Source: Pseudoclavibacter triregionum (lineage in GTDB: Bacteria > Actinomycetota > Actinomycetes > Actinomycetales > Microbacteriaceae). Taken from it: a DNA stretch of 64,000 nucleotides. The stretch spans positions 2,170,001-2,234,000 of the forward strand of contig OU365335.1 of the NCBI GenBank assembly GCA_910822395.1, in the 5' to 3' direction. Within the stretch, counting starts at the first letter, position 1; every line of letters starts with the position of its first letter. The translations under genes and the position numbers were made by a program. This document shows, piece by piece, positions 15,698-25,102 of this stretch. The notes under the pieces were generated by a model, which worked only from the letters and a program-made list of their open reading frames with translations, did not search any database and was not told the origin of the DNA.

Positions 15698-16306
15698 TCA
15701 CCCCTCGTCCGGCGCCGTGCGACCCGAGTCGAGCGCCTCCTGGAAGCGGGCCGCGGTCGCGGGCATGAGCGCCGACCAGGCGAAGATCGTGCCGAGCGCG
15801 AGCGAGAACGCCATGATCCGCATGATGTCGCCGGTCGTGAAGGAGGCGAGGAAGGAGGCCGCCGCGCAGCCCGCGCCGACGGCGAGCGACTCCCCCAGCG
15901 CGAACGGCAGGAGGTCGCGGCGGCGGAGGGGGCGCAGGCCCGAGTTCACGCCGCGGACGACGCCGAGCGCGGCGACGCCGCCGAGGATGACGATGGCGAG
16001 GAAGAGCAGCCATCCCCCGGCCACGGCGAGCGCGCCGCGCGCCTCGACGATGGCGCGGCCCTCGGGCGTCGCGAGGAAGTAGAGGAGCCCGAGGAGCGCG
16101 CCGACGAACGCGAGCGTCGCGACGATCCGCGGGACGACGGCGCCGAGGCGGGGGCGCGCGTCGATCGCGAGCACGGTCGGCGCCCGGCCGAGGCGCTCGA
16201 GGCGCTCGGCGTCCTCGGCCGCGGTCTCGTCCGCGCGGCGCAGCGCCTCGTCGACGGCGTCCCGATCGGGGAGCTCGGGGAAATCATGCTTCGCGCGGCG
16301 GACCAT
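15698..16306 (-). CDS. Hypothetical four-helix membrane protein
   Basis: A 202-residue protein I do not recognise. A charged cytoplasmic N-terminus (about residues 1-55, with EALRRADETAAEDAERLERL) precedes four hydrophobic segments near 58-80, 93-115, 132-152 and 160-178. Between segments 2 and 3 lies a basic loop (SGLRPLRRRDLLPFAL). The start at ATG 16306 gives a sensible amphipathic N-terminus. It is on the same strand as the DUF4440-like gene with a 38-base gap, so they may be co-transcribed. No function can be inferred. Confidence 0.7.
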   Translation of the reverse strand: MVRRAKHDFPELPDRDAVDEALRRADETAAEDAERLERLGRAPTVLAIDARPRLGAVVPRIVATLAFVGALLGLLYFLATPEGRAIVEARGALAVAGGWLLFLAIVILGGVAALGVVRGVNSGLRPLRRRDLLPFALGESLAVGAGCAAASFLASFTTGDIMRIMAFSLALGTIFAWSALMPATAARFQEALDSGRTAPDEG

Positions 16307-16400
16307 GCGGGCGAGTGTACGTCCCCGGCGCGACGGCCTCGGGGCGCCGCTCCCCCGGCGGCCCCTCGACCGGGAGCCGCCCGCGACCCCGCCGGAACGG

Positions 16401-16438
16401 CGAACGGCGCCCCGACCCGGAGGTCGGAGCGCCGTTCG
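16401..16438 (-). terminator. Hairpin terminator after the GlsB-type gene
   Basis: CGAACGGCGC (16401-16410) with CCGACC (16412-16417) pairs with GGTCGG (16422-16427) and GCGCCGTTCG (16429-16438), one mismatch, loop CGGA. It starts about 20 bases beyond the stop codon at 16458. Confidence 0.65.
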
Positions 16439-16457
16439 GCGTGCTGCGGTCGGCTCC

Positions 16458-16757
16458 TTAGATGGTGCCGCGACCGCCCTTGTTCGTGCCGCGCGAGGAG
16501 ATGAGGCCCCAGATGAAGAGGACGAGGATCGCGCCGAGGATGGCGAAGAGCCACATCCAGATGTTGAAGAAGCCCCACTGGGCGTCCGGGAAGATGAGAC
16601 CGGCGATGACGCCGCCGAGGATGGCGCCGATGACGCCGAGGATCAGGGTCGCGAGGAAGCCGCCGCCCTGACGGCCGGGCATGATGAGCTTGGCGAGCGC
16701 ACCGGCGATGAGGCCGACGATGAGCCACGAGAGCCAGCCGAGACCGAAACCAGTCAT
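16458..16757 (-). CDS. GlsB/YeaQ/YmgE-family stress-response membrane protein
   Basis: A 99-residue transglycosylase-associated family (GlsB/YeaQ/YmgE) protein. It has the family's repeated pattern of a glycine-rich membrane helix and a small loop: LIVGLIAGALAKLIMPGR followed by GGGFLATLILGVIGAILGG and a third hydrophobic segment near residues 65-85, ending in a basic tail. It is an inner-membrane protein induced by stress in several bacteria; its molecular role is unknown. ATG 16757 has AAGGA 9 bases upstream. A terminator-like hairpin follows it and a 300-base gene-free leader precedes it, so it is probably a single-gene transcript. Confidence 0.85.
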   Translation of the reverse strand: MTGFGLGWLSWLIVGLIAGALAKLIMPGRQGGGFLATLILGVIGAILGGVIAGLIFPDAQWGFFNIWMWLFAILGAILVLFIWGLISSRGTNKGGRGTI

Positions 16758-17003
16758 GAGTTGATGTCCTTACTTGCTCGGGGAAGGAACCCCGGGTGGG
16801 GATTCGAGTGGTCGCGGGTGCGACCAGGCATCCAACGTAAGGGCAGGGCCTGGCCGAATCCCCGACGAGCGGTAACGATCGGATTGCGGGAACGTAGCCG
16901 CGATCAGCGCTTTTCCTGAAGATGGCCTGAATATCCGCGGAACGCCGCCGATCGATGCGATTCCGTACCCGGCGTCCGCTACCCTCGCGCGCCCGCCCGG
17001 GCG
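16758..17003. other. Gene-free upstream region of the GlsB-type gene
   Basis: There is no credible reading frame. The stretch separates the glsB-type gene from the dhaM terminator and presumably holds the promoter of the former. I could not identify a convincing -10/-35 pair or a known stress-sigma site. Confidence 0.4.
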
Positions 17004-17004
17004 C

Positions 17005-17039
17005 GACGGAGGCCGGCCCGCGCGGGGCCGGCCTCCGTC
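17005..17039 (-). terminator. Terminator of the dhaKLM operon
   Basis: A perfect 15-bp stem (17005-17019 with 17025-17039, GACGGAGGCCGGCCC on the left arm) closes a 5-base loop and lies 20 bases past the dhaM stop codon. Confidence 0.75.
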
Positions 17040-17058
17040 GTCGGGGCGGACGGGATCG

Positions 17059-17796
17059 CTACTCGCCGAAGCCGCTCTCGACGAGCGCCGTGAGCGCATC
17101 GAGCGCCTCGGCCGCCTGCGCGCCCTCAGCCTCGAGCTCGAGCGTCGCGCCCTGCTTGAGGCCGAGGCCCATGATGCGGAGGAGGCTCTTCGCGTCGACG
17201 CCGTTCGCCGTGATCTTCGCGTCGAACGCCGATGCGGTCTTCACGAACTGGGCGGCGGGACGGGCGTGGAGGCCCTCGGCGTTCTGCAGCACGAGGCTGC
17301 GGCGGTCTGCGGACATGGGGGCTCCTTCGGTGATGGGGGATGCGGATTCCTCCGCGAGCGCGGCTCCGGCGGCGTCGAGCGAGGACGCGTGCTCCCCCGC
17401 TCCGGCGGCCGCGGCCTCGCGGCCCCAGGCGCCGGTCGCCGCGCGCTCGACCTCGTCGAGCGCGCCGCCGGTCGCGGCGGCGACGCCCGCGGCGACGGCG
17501 CCCTCGACGAGCGGGGCGTCGGCGAGGCGGACGCGCGAGCGCGCCTCGTCGTCGAGCGTCTCGAGGACGGTCTCGGCGGTCATGATGGCGGAGCCGAGAT
17601 CGCAGAGGACGACGCAACCCTCGCCCGAGAGCTCGGCGACGGCGGCCTCGATGCGCTCGAAGCTCGTGCCGATGCGGCCGTCGTCGGTGCCGCCGGCCGC
17701 GCGCATGGGCACGCCCTGCGCCATCTGCCCGGCGAGCTCGACGACCCCCTCGGCGATCCGGCTGGAATGGGAGACGATGACGAGACCGACGCTCAT
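17059..17796 (-). CDS. dhaM: DhaM-HPr fusion: dihydroxyacetone kinase phosphoryl-donor subunit
   Basis: A 245-residue two-domain protein. Residues 1-130 are an EIIA-Man-like DhaM domain with the phospho-accepting histidine in VIVSHSSR (about His9) and VLCDLGSAIMTAE. After an Ala/Glu-rich linker, residues 161-245 form a complete HPr domain with the active histidine in GLHARPAAQFV and the regulatory-serine region SLLRIMGL. It passes phosphate from the PTS to DhaL-ADP. Unlike E. coli DhaM it lacks the enzyme-I-like domain. ATG 17796 overlaps the dhaL stop by 4 bases (ATGA). A strong ribosome site and ATG lie exactly at the start of the HPr domain, so a separate HPr may also be made. Confidence 0.92.
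   Translation of the reverse strand: MSVGLVIVSHSSRIAEGVVELAGQMAQGVPMRAAGGTDDGRIGTSFERIEAAVAELSGEGCVVLCDLGSAIMTAETVLETLDDEARSRVRLADAPLVEGAVAAGVAAATGGALDEVERAATGAWGREAAAAGAGEHASSLDAAGAALAEESASPITEGAPMSADRRSLVLQNAEGLHARPAAQFVKTASAFDAKITANGVDAKSLLRIMGLGLKQGATLELEAEGAQAAEALDALTALVESGFGE
17314..17327 (-). promoter_or_regulatory. Internal ribosome site and ATG at the HPr domain of dhaM
   Basis: Inside dhaM, AAGGAG (17327-17322) is followed after 5 bases by an in-frame ATG (17316-17314). Translation from it would give MSADRRSLVL... through 17059: 85 residues, the exact size of a free HPr. No stop codon separates it from the upstream DhaM part, so fusion and free forms could both be produced. Confidence 0.55.
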
Positions 17797-18437
17797 GCCG
17801 CGGCCTCCTCGGCGGCGGCCGTCATGGCTTCGAGGAGGTACGCCGTCGACTGGGCGCCCGGGTCGCGGTGCCCGGCGGCCCGCTCCCCCAGGTAGCTCGC
17901 GCGGCCCTTGCGGGCGACGAGCGGCTCGGTCGCCGCGGCGCCCTCGCGGGCGGCGTCGCGGGCGGCGGCGAGGACGGCCGTCTCGGGCTCGCCGGCCTTG
18001 GCGGCGGCCTTCGCGGCGTCGACGGCGGGCGTCCAGGCATCCACCATCGTCTTGTCGCCCGGCTCGGCCTTGCCGCGGGAGGCGACGCCGTCGCGCGCGG
18101 CCTCGAGGAAGGCGGCGATCGCGGCGGCGTCGAGCTCCGGGCGATCCTTCACGGCCATCGAGCCCTTGAGGAAGGCCGTGCCGTAGAGCGGACCGGCCGC
18201 CCCGCCGACCGTCGAGATGAGGGTCGTCGCGAGCAGCTTGAGCACGTCGGCCGGCGTCGCGTCCTCCGCGACGGAGTCGAGCTTGCCGAGGGCGGCGTCG
18301 AAGCCGCGGCGCATGTTCTCGCCGTGGTCGCCGTCGCCGATGTTCCGGTCGAGGTGGACAAGCTCCTGAGCGTGCTCGGACATGCTCGCGGCGGCGAGCT
18401 CGACGAAGCGGCGGGCGAAGGGTGTGCCCAGGGCCAC
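17793..18437 (-). CDS. dhaL: Dihydroxyacetone kinase subunit DhaL
   Basis: A 214-residue ADP-binding subunit of PTS-dependent dihydroxyacetone kinase. The magnesium- and nucleotide-binding pattern DRNIGDGDHGENMRRGF near the N-terminus is the DhaL signature, and further conserved parts are GGAAGPLYGTAFL and PGDKTMVDAW, near the end GRASYLGERAAGHRDPGAQS. It transfers phosphate from bound ADP/ATP to dihydroxyacetone held on DhaK. GTG 18437 is the best start: it lies 2 bases after the dhaK stop, has a G-rich ribosome site, and gives the normal family length. Its stop overlaps the dhaM start. Confidence 0.93.
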   Translation of the reverse strand: MALGTPFARRFVELAAASMSEHAQELVHLDRNIGDGDHGENMRRGFDAALGKLDSVAEDATPADVLKLLATTLISTVGGAAGPLYGTAFLKGSMAVKDRPELDAAAIAAFLEAARDGVASRGKAEPGDKTMVDAWTPAVDAAKAAAKAGEPETAVLAAARDAAREGAAATEPLVARKGRASYLGERAAGHRDPGAQSTAYLLEAMTAAAEEAAA

Positions 18438-18439
18438 GG

Positions 18440-19447
<1,008 letters not shown>

Positions 19448-19711
19448 CCCTCTCAGCGGAGCTCGGACGGGCGCGGCGGGGTCCGGCATCGCACCCAATT
19501 CGAAGCGTAGACCCGCGGCGCTGAGCGCCCGCCGGGGAAACGCGGCTCCGCTCGACGTCGGCTCGGGGTCCCTCGCCGAACCCCGACGCGAAGGTCTCGA
19601 TTCGTCCGCCAATCGATCCTGATCGGCGCCTGCCCGTTAGGCTGGCGGCGCAGCTACGGCTGACCGGATGCACACACGCATTCGCGAACCTGCATGAAAG
19701 GCACACGAAAC

Positions 19712-20494
19712 GTGGGAACGATCTTCCTCTCGGAGATGGTCGGCATGGCGCTGCTCATCCTCCTCGGCTGCGGCGTCGTCGCGAACGTCGCGCTCGCCGG
19801 CACCAAGGGCAACGGCGGCGGCTTCCTCATGGTGAACATCGGCTGGGGCCTCGCGGTCTTCGTCGGCGTCCTCGCCTCGGCGGCCTCGGGCGGCCACATC
19901 AACCCGGCCGTCACGCTCGGCCTCGCGGTCCGCGACCTCATCGCGGGCGCCACGGTCGACTGGGCGGACGTCCTCGTCCGCTTCGGCGCGCAGCTCGTCG
20001 GCGCGATCCTCGGCGCGATCCTCGTCTGGCTCGCCTACAAGACGCACTTCGACGACGAGCCGGACCCGGCCAACAAGCTCGGCGTCTTCGCCACCGGCCC
20101 GGCCACGCGCTCGCTCGGCTGGAACGTCATCACCGAGGTCATCGGCACCTTCGTGCTCGTGCTCTCGGTCATCGCGTTCAAGAACTTCGCCTCGGTCACC
20201 GCGCCGAACCCGGACGGCAACGGCCTCGCCCAGGTCACGTCGCTCGGCAACCTCGCCCCGCTCGCCGTCGCGCTCGTCGTCGTCGGCATCGGCGCGAGCC
20301 TCGGCGGCCCGACCGGCTACGCGATCAACCCGTTCCGCGACCTCGGTCCGCGCATCGCGCACGCCATCCTCCCGATCCGCGGCAAGGGCTCGAGCGACTG
20401 GGGCTACTCGTGGGTCCCCGTCGTCGGCCCGTTCATCGGCGGCATCCTCGCCGGGCTCGTCGGCATGGCGATCCTCCCGGGCGCGGTCGCGTAG
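19712..20494 (+). CDS. glpF: Glycerol uptake facilitator (aquaglyceroporin) GlpF
   Basis: A 260-residue membrane channel of the MIP family with six main hydrophobic segments. The first half-helix motif is GGHINPAVTLGL; the second reads YAINPFRDLGPR, with NPF in place of the usual NPA. The arginine of the selectivity filter is kept and the aspartate after it (glycerol-type) is present, so glycerol is the likely solute. GTG 19712 is chosen because GAAAGG lies 10 bases upstream and families usually begin near GTIFLSE; ATG 19694 is the alternative (266 residues). It is followed by glpK and divergent from dhaK. Confidence 0.9.
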   Translation: MGTIFLSEMVGMALLILLGCGVVANVALAGTKGNGGGFLMVNIGWGLAVFVGVLASAASGGHINPAVTLGLAVRDLIAGATVDWADVLVRFGAQLVGAILGAILVWLAYKTHFDDEPDPANKLGVFATGPATRSLGWNVITEVIGTFVLVLSVIAFKNFASVTAPNPDGNGLAQVTSLGNLAPLAVALVVVGIGASLGGPTGYAINPFRDLGPRIAHAILPIRGKGSSDWGYSWVPVVGPFIGGILAGLVGMAILPGAVA

Positions 20495-20512
20495 CGACCT
20501 CCCGCAGCGCTC

Positions 20513-20548
20513 CGAAGGGGCCGGCTCCGCATGGGGCCGGCGCCTTCG
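20513..20548 (+). terminator. Hairpin between glpF and glpK
   Basis: CGAAGG and GCCGGC on the left (20513-20525) pair with GCCGGC and CCTTCG on the right (20536-20548) with one mismatch. There is no U tract, so it may be a partial terminator; glpK starts 125 bases further on. Confidence 0.4.
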
Positions 20549-20673
20549 CCGTCCCGTCCGCCGCGCGACGCGCCGATCGGCTCCTCCGCACGGCGTGTCC
20601 CATGGGGATTCCGGTACGGTGATCCGCACCCCGGCGCGCGCCGGGACCGCATCGCCGACAAAGGAGTCACTCC

Positions 20674-22188
20674 GTGAGCACGTACGTCATGGCCATCGAC
20701 CAGGGCACGACCTCCACCCGAGCCATCGTCTTCGACCACTCCGGCTCGATCGTGTCAACCGGCCAGATGGAGCACGAGCAGATCTTCCCGAAGGCCGGGT
20801 GGGTCGAGCACGACCCCATGGAGATCTGGAACAACACGCGGGAGGTCATCGGCCAGGCGCTCTCGCGCGCGAACATCACACGCCACGACATCCAGGCCGT
20901 CGGCATCACGAACCAGCGCGAGACGGCCGTCGTGTGGGATAGGCACACCGGCGAGCCCGTCTACAACGCTATCGTGTGGCAGGACACGCGCACGCAGGAG
21001 ATCGTCGACCGCCTCGCGCAGGACGGCGGCGTCGACCGCTTCCGCGACAAGGTCGGCCTCCCCATCAACACGTACTTCTCGGGCACGAAGGTCGTGTGGA
21101 TCCTCGAGAACGTCGAGGGCGCCCGCGAGCGCGCCGAGGCCGGCGACCTCCTCTTCGGCACGACGGACTCCTGGGTGCTCTGGAACCTCACGGGCGGCAA
21201 GGACGGCGGCGTCCACGCGACCGACGTGACGAACGCCTCCCGCACGCTCTTCATGGACCTCCGCACCCTCGACTGGGACGACGAGATCCTCGGCGTCTTC
21301 GACGTGCCGCGCTCGATGCTCCCGGAGATCAAGTCGTCCTCCGAGGTCTTCGGCACGATCGAGTCGCAGTCGCTGCTGCGCGAGGTGCCCGTGGCCGGCA
21401 TCCTCGGCGACCAGCAGGCCGCGACCTTCGGCCAGACCGCCTTCGAGCAGGGCGCGGCGAAGAACACCTACGGCACGGGCTCGTTCCTCATCTACAACAC
21501 GGGCGAGGAGATCGTCCAGAGCGAGAACGGCCTGCTCACGACCGTCTGCTACCAGCTCGGCGACGCGAAGCCGGTCTACGCGCTCGAGGGCTCGATCGCC
21601 GTCACGGGCTCGCTCGTGCAGTGGCTCCGCGACAACCTCGGCATGTTCTCGCAGGCCCCGGAGGTCGAGGACCTCGCGAAGGGCGTCGAGGACAACGGCG
21701 GCTGCTACATCGTCCCCGCCTTCTCGGGCCTCTACGCGCCCTACTGGCGACCGGACGCCCGCGGCGCGATCGTCGGCCTCACCCGCTACGTGAACAAGGG
21801 CCACATCGCCCGCGCCGCGCTCGAGTCGACGGCGTTCCAGACGCGCGACGTGCTCGACGCCTCGAACGCCGACTCGGGCGTGCCGCTCGCCGAGCTCCGC
21901 GTCGACGGCGGCATGGTCGCGAACGACACGCTCATGCAGTTCCAGGCCGACATCCTCGGCACGGACGTCGTGCGCCCGAAGGTCGCCGAGACGACCGCCC
22001 TCGGCGCCGCCTACGCGGCCGGCCTCGCCACGGGCTTCTGGAAGGACCTCGAGGAGGTCCGCCAGAACTGGCAGGAGGACAAGCGCTGGACGCCGCAGAT
22101 GCCTGAGGAGGAGCGCGAGCGCCTCTACCGCATCTGGAAGAAGGCCGTCTCGAAGACCCTCGACTGGGTCGACGAGGACACGAAGTAG
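20674..22188 (+). CDS. glpK: Glycerol kinase GlpK
   Basis: A 504-residue FGGY-family kinase that turns glycerol and ATP into glycerol 3-phosphate in the cytoplasm. It starts with [15 protein letters not shown] (ATP-binding phosphate loop of the FGGY fold) and contains [17 protein letters not shown], the segment [16 protein letters not shown] and the C-terminal signature region [17 protein letters not shown], with FGGY-type [15 protein letters not shown]. Length equals the family norm. The start is GTG 20674, with AAGGAG 7 bases upstream. It lies downstream of glpF and close to dhaKLM in a glycerol block. Confidence 0.97.
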   Translation: MSTYVMAIDQGTTSTRAIVFDHSGSIVSTGQMEHEQIFPKAGWVEHDPMEIWNNTREVIGQALSRANITRHDIQAVGITNQRETAVVWDRHTGEPVYNAIVWQDTRTQEIVDRLAQDGGVDRFRDKVGLPINTYFSGTKVVWILENVEGARERAEAGDLLFGTTDSWVLWNLTGGKDGGVHATDVTNASRTLFMDLRTLDWDDEILGVFDVPRSMLPEIKSSSEVFGTIESQSLLREVPVAGILGDQQAATFGQTAFEQGAAKNTYGTGSFLIYNTGEEIVQSENGLLTTVCYQLGDAKPVYALEGSIAVTGSLVQWLRDNLGMFSQAPEVEDLAKGVEDNGGCYIVPAFSGLYAPYWRPDARGAIVGLTRYVNKGHIARAALESTAFQTRDVLDASNADSGVPLAELRVDGGMVANDTLMQFQADILGTDVVRPKVAETTALGAAYAAGLATGFWKDLEEVRQNWQEDKRWTPQMPEEERERLYRIWKKAVSKTLDWVDEDTK

Positions 22189-22206
22189 CGGATCGCGCAC
22201 CGCACG

Positions 22207-22248
22207 CGACGACGCCCGCTCCGGCTCAGGCCGGGGCGGGCGTCGTCG
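22207..22248. terminator. Bidirectional terminator between glpK and trpD
   Basis: An 18-bp stem with one G-T pair is formed by 22207-22224 (CGACGACGCCCGC then CCGG) and 22231-22248. It lies between two convergent genes and probably ends both transcripts. Confidence 0.7.
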
Positions 22249-22267
22249 TCGTGCGGTCTCGAGGATC

Positions 22268-22288
22268 TTCGACAGGGAGCCTGTCGAG
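22268..22288. repeat. Small intergenic palindrome, copy 2
   Basis: TTCGACAGG...CCTGTCGAG forms a short hairpin 5 bases beyond the trpD stop. A near copy lies at 7974-7992. Confidence 0.45.
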
Positions 22289-22293
22289 CTCGC

Positions 22294-23364
22294 CTATTCG
22301 GCTGAGCCGGCGCGCGTCGCGGCGACCCAGCGGTCGAGCTGCGCGATGGCCTTGCCCGAGTCGATCGTCTCGCGCGCGGTCTCGATGCGCTCCTGGAGCC
22401 GGTGGCGGATAGGGCGCTCGGCCTGCTCGCCGTCCTTCGCGAGGTCGAAGGCGACCATGCCGGCTGCGGCGTTGAGGAGGACGATGTCGCGCACCGCGCC
22501 CTGGCGCTCGCCCGCGAGCGTCTCGCGCGCGATCGCGGCGTTCTCCTCCGGGGTGCCGCCGAGCAGCTCCGACATCTCGTAGGTGCCGAGCCCGACGTCG
22601 CGCGGGTGCACGTCGTGCTCGGTGATCGCGCCGTTCGAGACCTCCCAGATGTGGGAGTAGCCCGTGACCGTGAGCTCGTCGAGGCCGTCGTCGCCGCGGA
22701 AGACGAGCGCCGTGGCGCCGCGCGTGCGGAAGACGCCGGTGATGAGCGGGATGGCCGACTCCCGCGCGACGCCGACCGCGCTCGCCTCCGGCCGCGCCGG
22801 GTTCGTGAGCGGGCCGAGGAAGTTGAAGACCGTCGAGACGCCGAGCTCGCGGCGCACGGGGCCCGCGTGGGCGAAGCCGGGGTGGAAGAGCGAGGCGAAG
22901 AGGAAGGTGAGGCCCGTCTCCTCGAAGACGCGGCGCACCTCGGCGGGGTCGGAGGTGTGCACTCCGCCGAGCGCCGTGAGGACGTCCGAGGAGCCCGACT
23001 TCGCGCTCGCGGCGCGGCCGCCGTGCTTCACGACCGGGACGCCCGAGCCCGCGCACACCATCGCCGACATCGTCGAGACGTTCACGGTGCCGACCATGTC
23101 GCCGCCCGTGCCGACGATGTCGAGCGCCCACGGCGTGAGGTCGGCAGGGAGCGCGTGGGCGAGGATCGCGTCGCGGAAGCCGATGACCTCCTCGACCTTC
23201 TCCCCTTTCGCGCGGAGGGCGATGAGGAACGCCGCGAGGCGGGACTCCGAGACCTCGCCGCGCATGACCTGCTCCATCGCCCAGGTCGCGTCCGCGACGC
23301 TGAGGTCCTCGCCGGACAGGAGCGAGTCGATGAGCCGGGGCCAGGTGCGATCGGTCGTCGTCAT
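22294..23364 (-). CDS. trpD: Anthranilate phosphoribosyltransferase TrpD
   Basis: A 356-residue cytoplasmic enzyme of tryptophan synthesis that joins anthranilate and phosphoribosyl pyrophosphate. The glycine-rich PRPP site [17 protein letters not shown] is clear, followed by [17 protein letters not shown], the anthranilate/PRPP-binding KHGxR region, and [11 protein letters not shown]. Length fits the family (about 340-370). ATG 23364 is used. It stands alone next to the divergent ctaE gene, an arrangement common in actinobacteria, away from other trp genes. Confidence 0.95.
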   Translation of the reverse strand: MTTTDRTWPRLIDSLLSGEDLSVADATWAMEQVMRGEVSESRLAAFLIALRAKGEKVEEVIGFRDAILAHALPADLTPWALDIVGTGGDMVGTVNVSTMSAMVCAGSGVPVVKHGGRAASAKSGSSDVLTALGGVHTSDPAEVRRVFEETGLTFLFASLFHPGFAHAGPVRRELGVSTVFNFLGPLTNPARPEASAVGVARESAIPLITGVFRTRGATALVFRGDDGLDELTVTGYSHIWEVSNGAITEHDVHPRDVGLGTYEMSELLGGTPEENAAIARETLAGERQGAVRDIVLLNAAAGMVAFDLAKDGEQAERPIRHRLQERIETARETIDSGKAIAQLDRWVAATRAGSAE

Positions 23365-23511
23365 GAGACGAGGCTACTGCGATCCGGGGTCGCGGAACGG
23401 ACTCGCGATGGCCCTTCGAACCGCTGCGTTCCGCAGGATCATCGGGGAGACCGGCCCGTTCGACCCGCCGGGCCCCCGAGCTGGTCTCGCGAAACTGGGA
23501 AATCCGACATA

Positions 23512-24153
23512 ATGGCTCCCGTGACTGCTGCAACCTCCGCCCCTGCCGTGCATTCGGTCCACCGGCCCAACACGACCGCCATCGGCGTCATCGTGTGGCT
23601 CGGCTCCGAGGTCATGTTCTTCGCGGGCCTGTTCGCGATCTACTTCACGCTCCGCGCGATGGCGCCGGAGCAGTTCGCCGCGGGCCACGACACGCTGAAC
23701 ATCCCGTTCTCGATCGTGAACACGGCCATCCTGGTGTCCTCGTCCTTCACCTGCCAGTTCGGCGTGTTCGCCGCCGAGCGCGGCCAGGCCCGCGCCACCG
23801 GCAAGGGCATGGGCAAGTGGGGCGTCGTCGAGTGGTTCTACCTCACATTCGTCCTCGGCGCGATCTTCATCGGCGGCCAGGTCTACGAGTACGCGACGCT
23901 CGTCTCGGAGGGCTACGTCCTCAACCTCAACTCGTTCTCGAGCGCCTTCTACATGACGACCGGCTTCCACGGCCTCCACGTCACGGGCGGCCTCATCGCC
24001 TTCCTCCTCGTCATCGGCCGCATCTACGCCGTGCGCCGCATGACCCACAAGGAGGCGACGAACGCGATCGTCGTGTCGTATTACTGGCACTTCGTCGACG
24101 TCGTCTGGGTGGGCCTGTTCTTCGTCATCTACCTCCTCCCGTTCATCTCCTAG
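23512..24153 (+). CDS. ctaE: Cytochrome c oxidase subunit III CtaE
   Basis: A 213-residue membrane subunit of the aa3-type oxidase, with about five to six helices. Recognisable are the opening [20 protein letters not shown], the membrane glutamate segment, and [12 protein letters not shown] near residue 155, a subunit III signature, with [16 protein letters not shown] at the end. ATG 23512 is chosen; the frame is open far upstream but without similarity, and a GTG 9 bases later is possible. There is no clear ribosome site and the preceding bases are ACATA, so a leaderless mRNA is possible. It leads the ctaE-qcrCAB run; the other oxidase subunits are at 30471-33609. Confidence 0.93.
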   Translation: MAPVTAATSAPAVHSVHRPNTTAIGVIVWLGSEVMFFAGLFAIYFTLRAMAPEQFAAGHDTLNIPFSIVNTAILVSSSFTCQFGVFAAERGQARATGKGMGKWGVVEWFYLTFVLGAIFIGGQVYEYATLVSEGYVLNLNSFSSAFYMTTGFHGLHVTGGLIAFLLVIGRIYAVRRMTHKEATNAIVVSYYWHFVDVVWVGLFFVIYLLPFIS

Positions 24154-24178
24154 TCCGATCCCCGATCAGGAGCACCGC

Positions 24179-25024
24179 ATGTTCACCAAGCCCCGAACGA
24201 ATCGGACGTCGGCGCGTCGCGTCGGCACGAAGCGCGCCGCGACGAAGCGCCGCCGCTCGTCCCTCGCGACGACCGCGCTGCTCGGCTTCGGCCTCCTCGT
24301 CACCGGCGGCTCGTACGCCGCCCTCGACGCGGCCACGAGCGCGACGGCCGCGACCGACCTCTCCTCGCCGCAGATGGTGGAGGAGGGCGAGGCCCTCTTC
24401 CAGTCGAACTGCGCCACCTGCCACGGCATGAACGCCGAAGGCCTCGAAGGCGCGGGCCCCAGCCTCATCGGCGTGGGTGCCGCAGCCGTCGACTTCCAGG
24501 TCGGCACGGGCCGCATGCCCATGCAGGGCAACGCCGCGCAAGCGCCCTCGAAGCCGGTCCAGTTCACGGACGAGCAGACGAAGGCCCTCGCCGCCTACGT
24601 CGCCTCGCTCGCCCCCGGCCCGGCCATCCCCGAGGCGCAGTACCTCGACGGCCAGGGCGACGCCGCGCGCGGCGCCGAGCTCTTCCGCATCAACTGCGCC
24701 ATGTGCCACAACGTGGCCGGCGCGGGCGGCGCGCTCACCGAGGGCAAGTTCGCCCCGGAGCTCCAGACCGTCGAGCCCGTCCACATCTACGAGGCGATGA
24801 TCACCGGCCCGCAGAACATGCCGGTCTTCAACGACGCGAACCTCTCCCCGGAGGACAAGCGCGACATCATCACGGCCCTCCAGTACCAGACCCACGTCAC
24901 GGGCGGCGTCGCCGGCCAGCCTCTCGGCTCGCTCGGCCCCGTCTCCGAGGGCCTGTTCATCTGGATCTTCGGCATCGGCTCCTGCATCGCCATCGCGATG
25001 TGGCTGACCGCCCGCCCGAACTAG
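24179..25024 (+). CDS. qcrC: Diheme cytochrome c subunit QcrC of the bc1 complex
   Basis: A 281-residue membrane-anchored cytochrome with two heme c motifs, CATCHG (from about Cys78) and CAMCHN (from about Cys173), the actinobacterial QcrC form that replaces cytochrome c1 and a separate cytochrome c. A basic N-terminus and a hydrophobic segment (about 34-52) export it, and a C-terminal helix (about 258-276) anchors it outside the membrane. Methionine ligands are likely within RMPMQGN and PQNMPVF. It moves electrons from the Rieske protein to the oxidase CuA site. AGGAG lies 6 bases before ATG 24179. Confidence 0.95.
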   Translation: MFTKPRTNRTSARRVGTKRAATKRRRSSLATTALLGFGLLVTGGSYAALDAATSATAATDLSSPQMVEEGEALFQSNCATCHGMNAEGLEGAGPSLIGVGAAAVDFQVGTGRMPMQGNAAQAPSKPVQFTDEQTKALAAYVASLAPGPAIPEAQYLDGQGDAARGAELFRINCAMCHNVAGAGGALTEGKFAPELQTVEPVHIYEAMITGPQNMPVFNDANLSPEDKRDIITALQYQTHVTGGVAGQPLGSLGPVSEGLFIWIFGIGSCIAIAMWLTARPN

Positions 25025-25102
25025 CCGGATCCCGCCGACTCACGGCAGCCGGCACGGCCGCCGCAGACTTCCCCTCCGCGACCAACCCAGAAAGGGACCC
25101 CC

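Noticed and set aside
22402-23511. Long upstream extension of the ctaE frame
   Set aside because: It runs antisense through trpD and has no relation to oxidase subunit III; the real protein begins near 23512.
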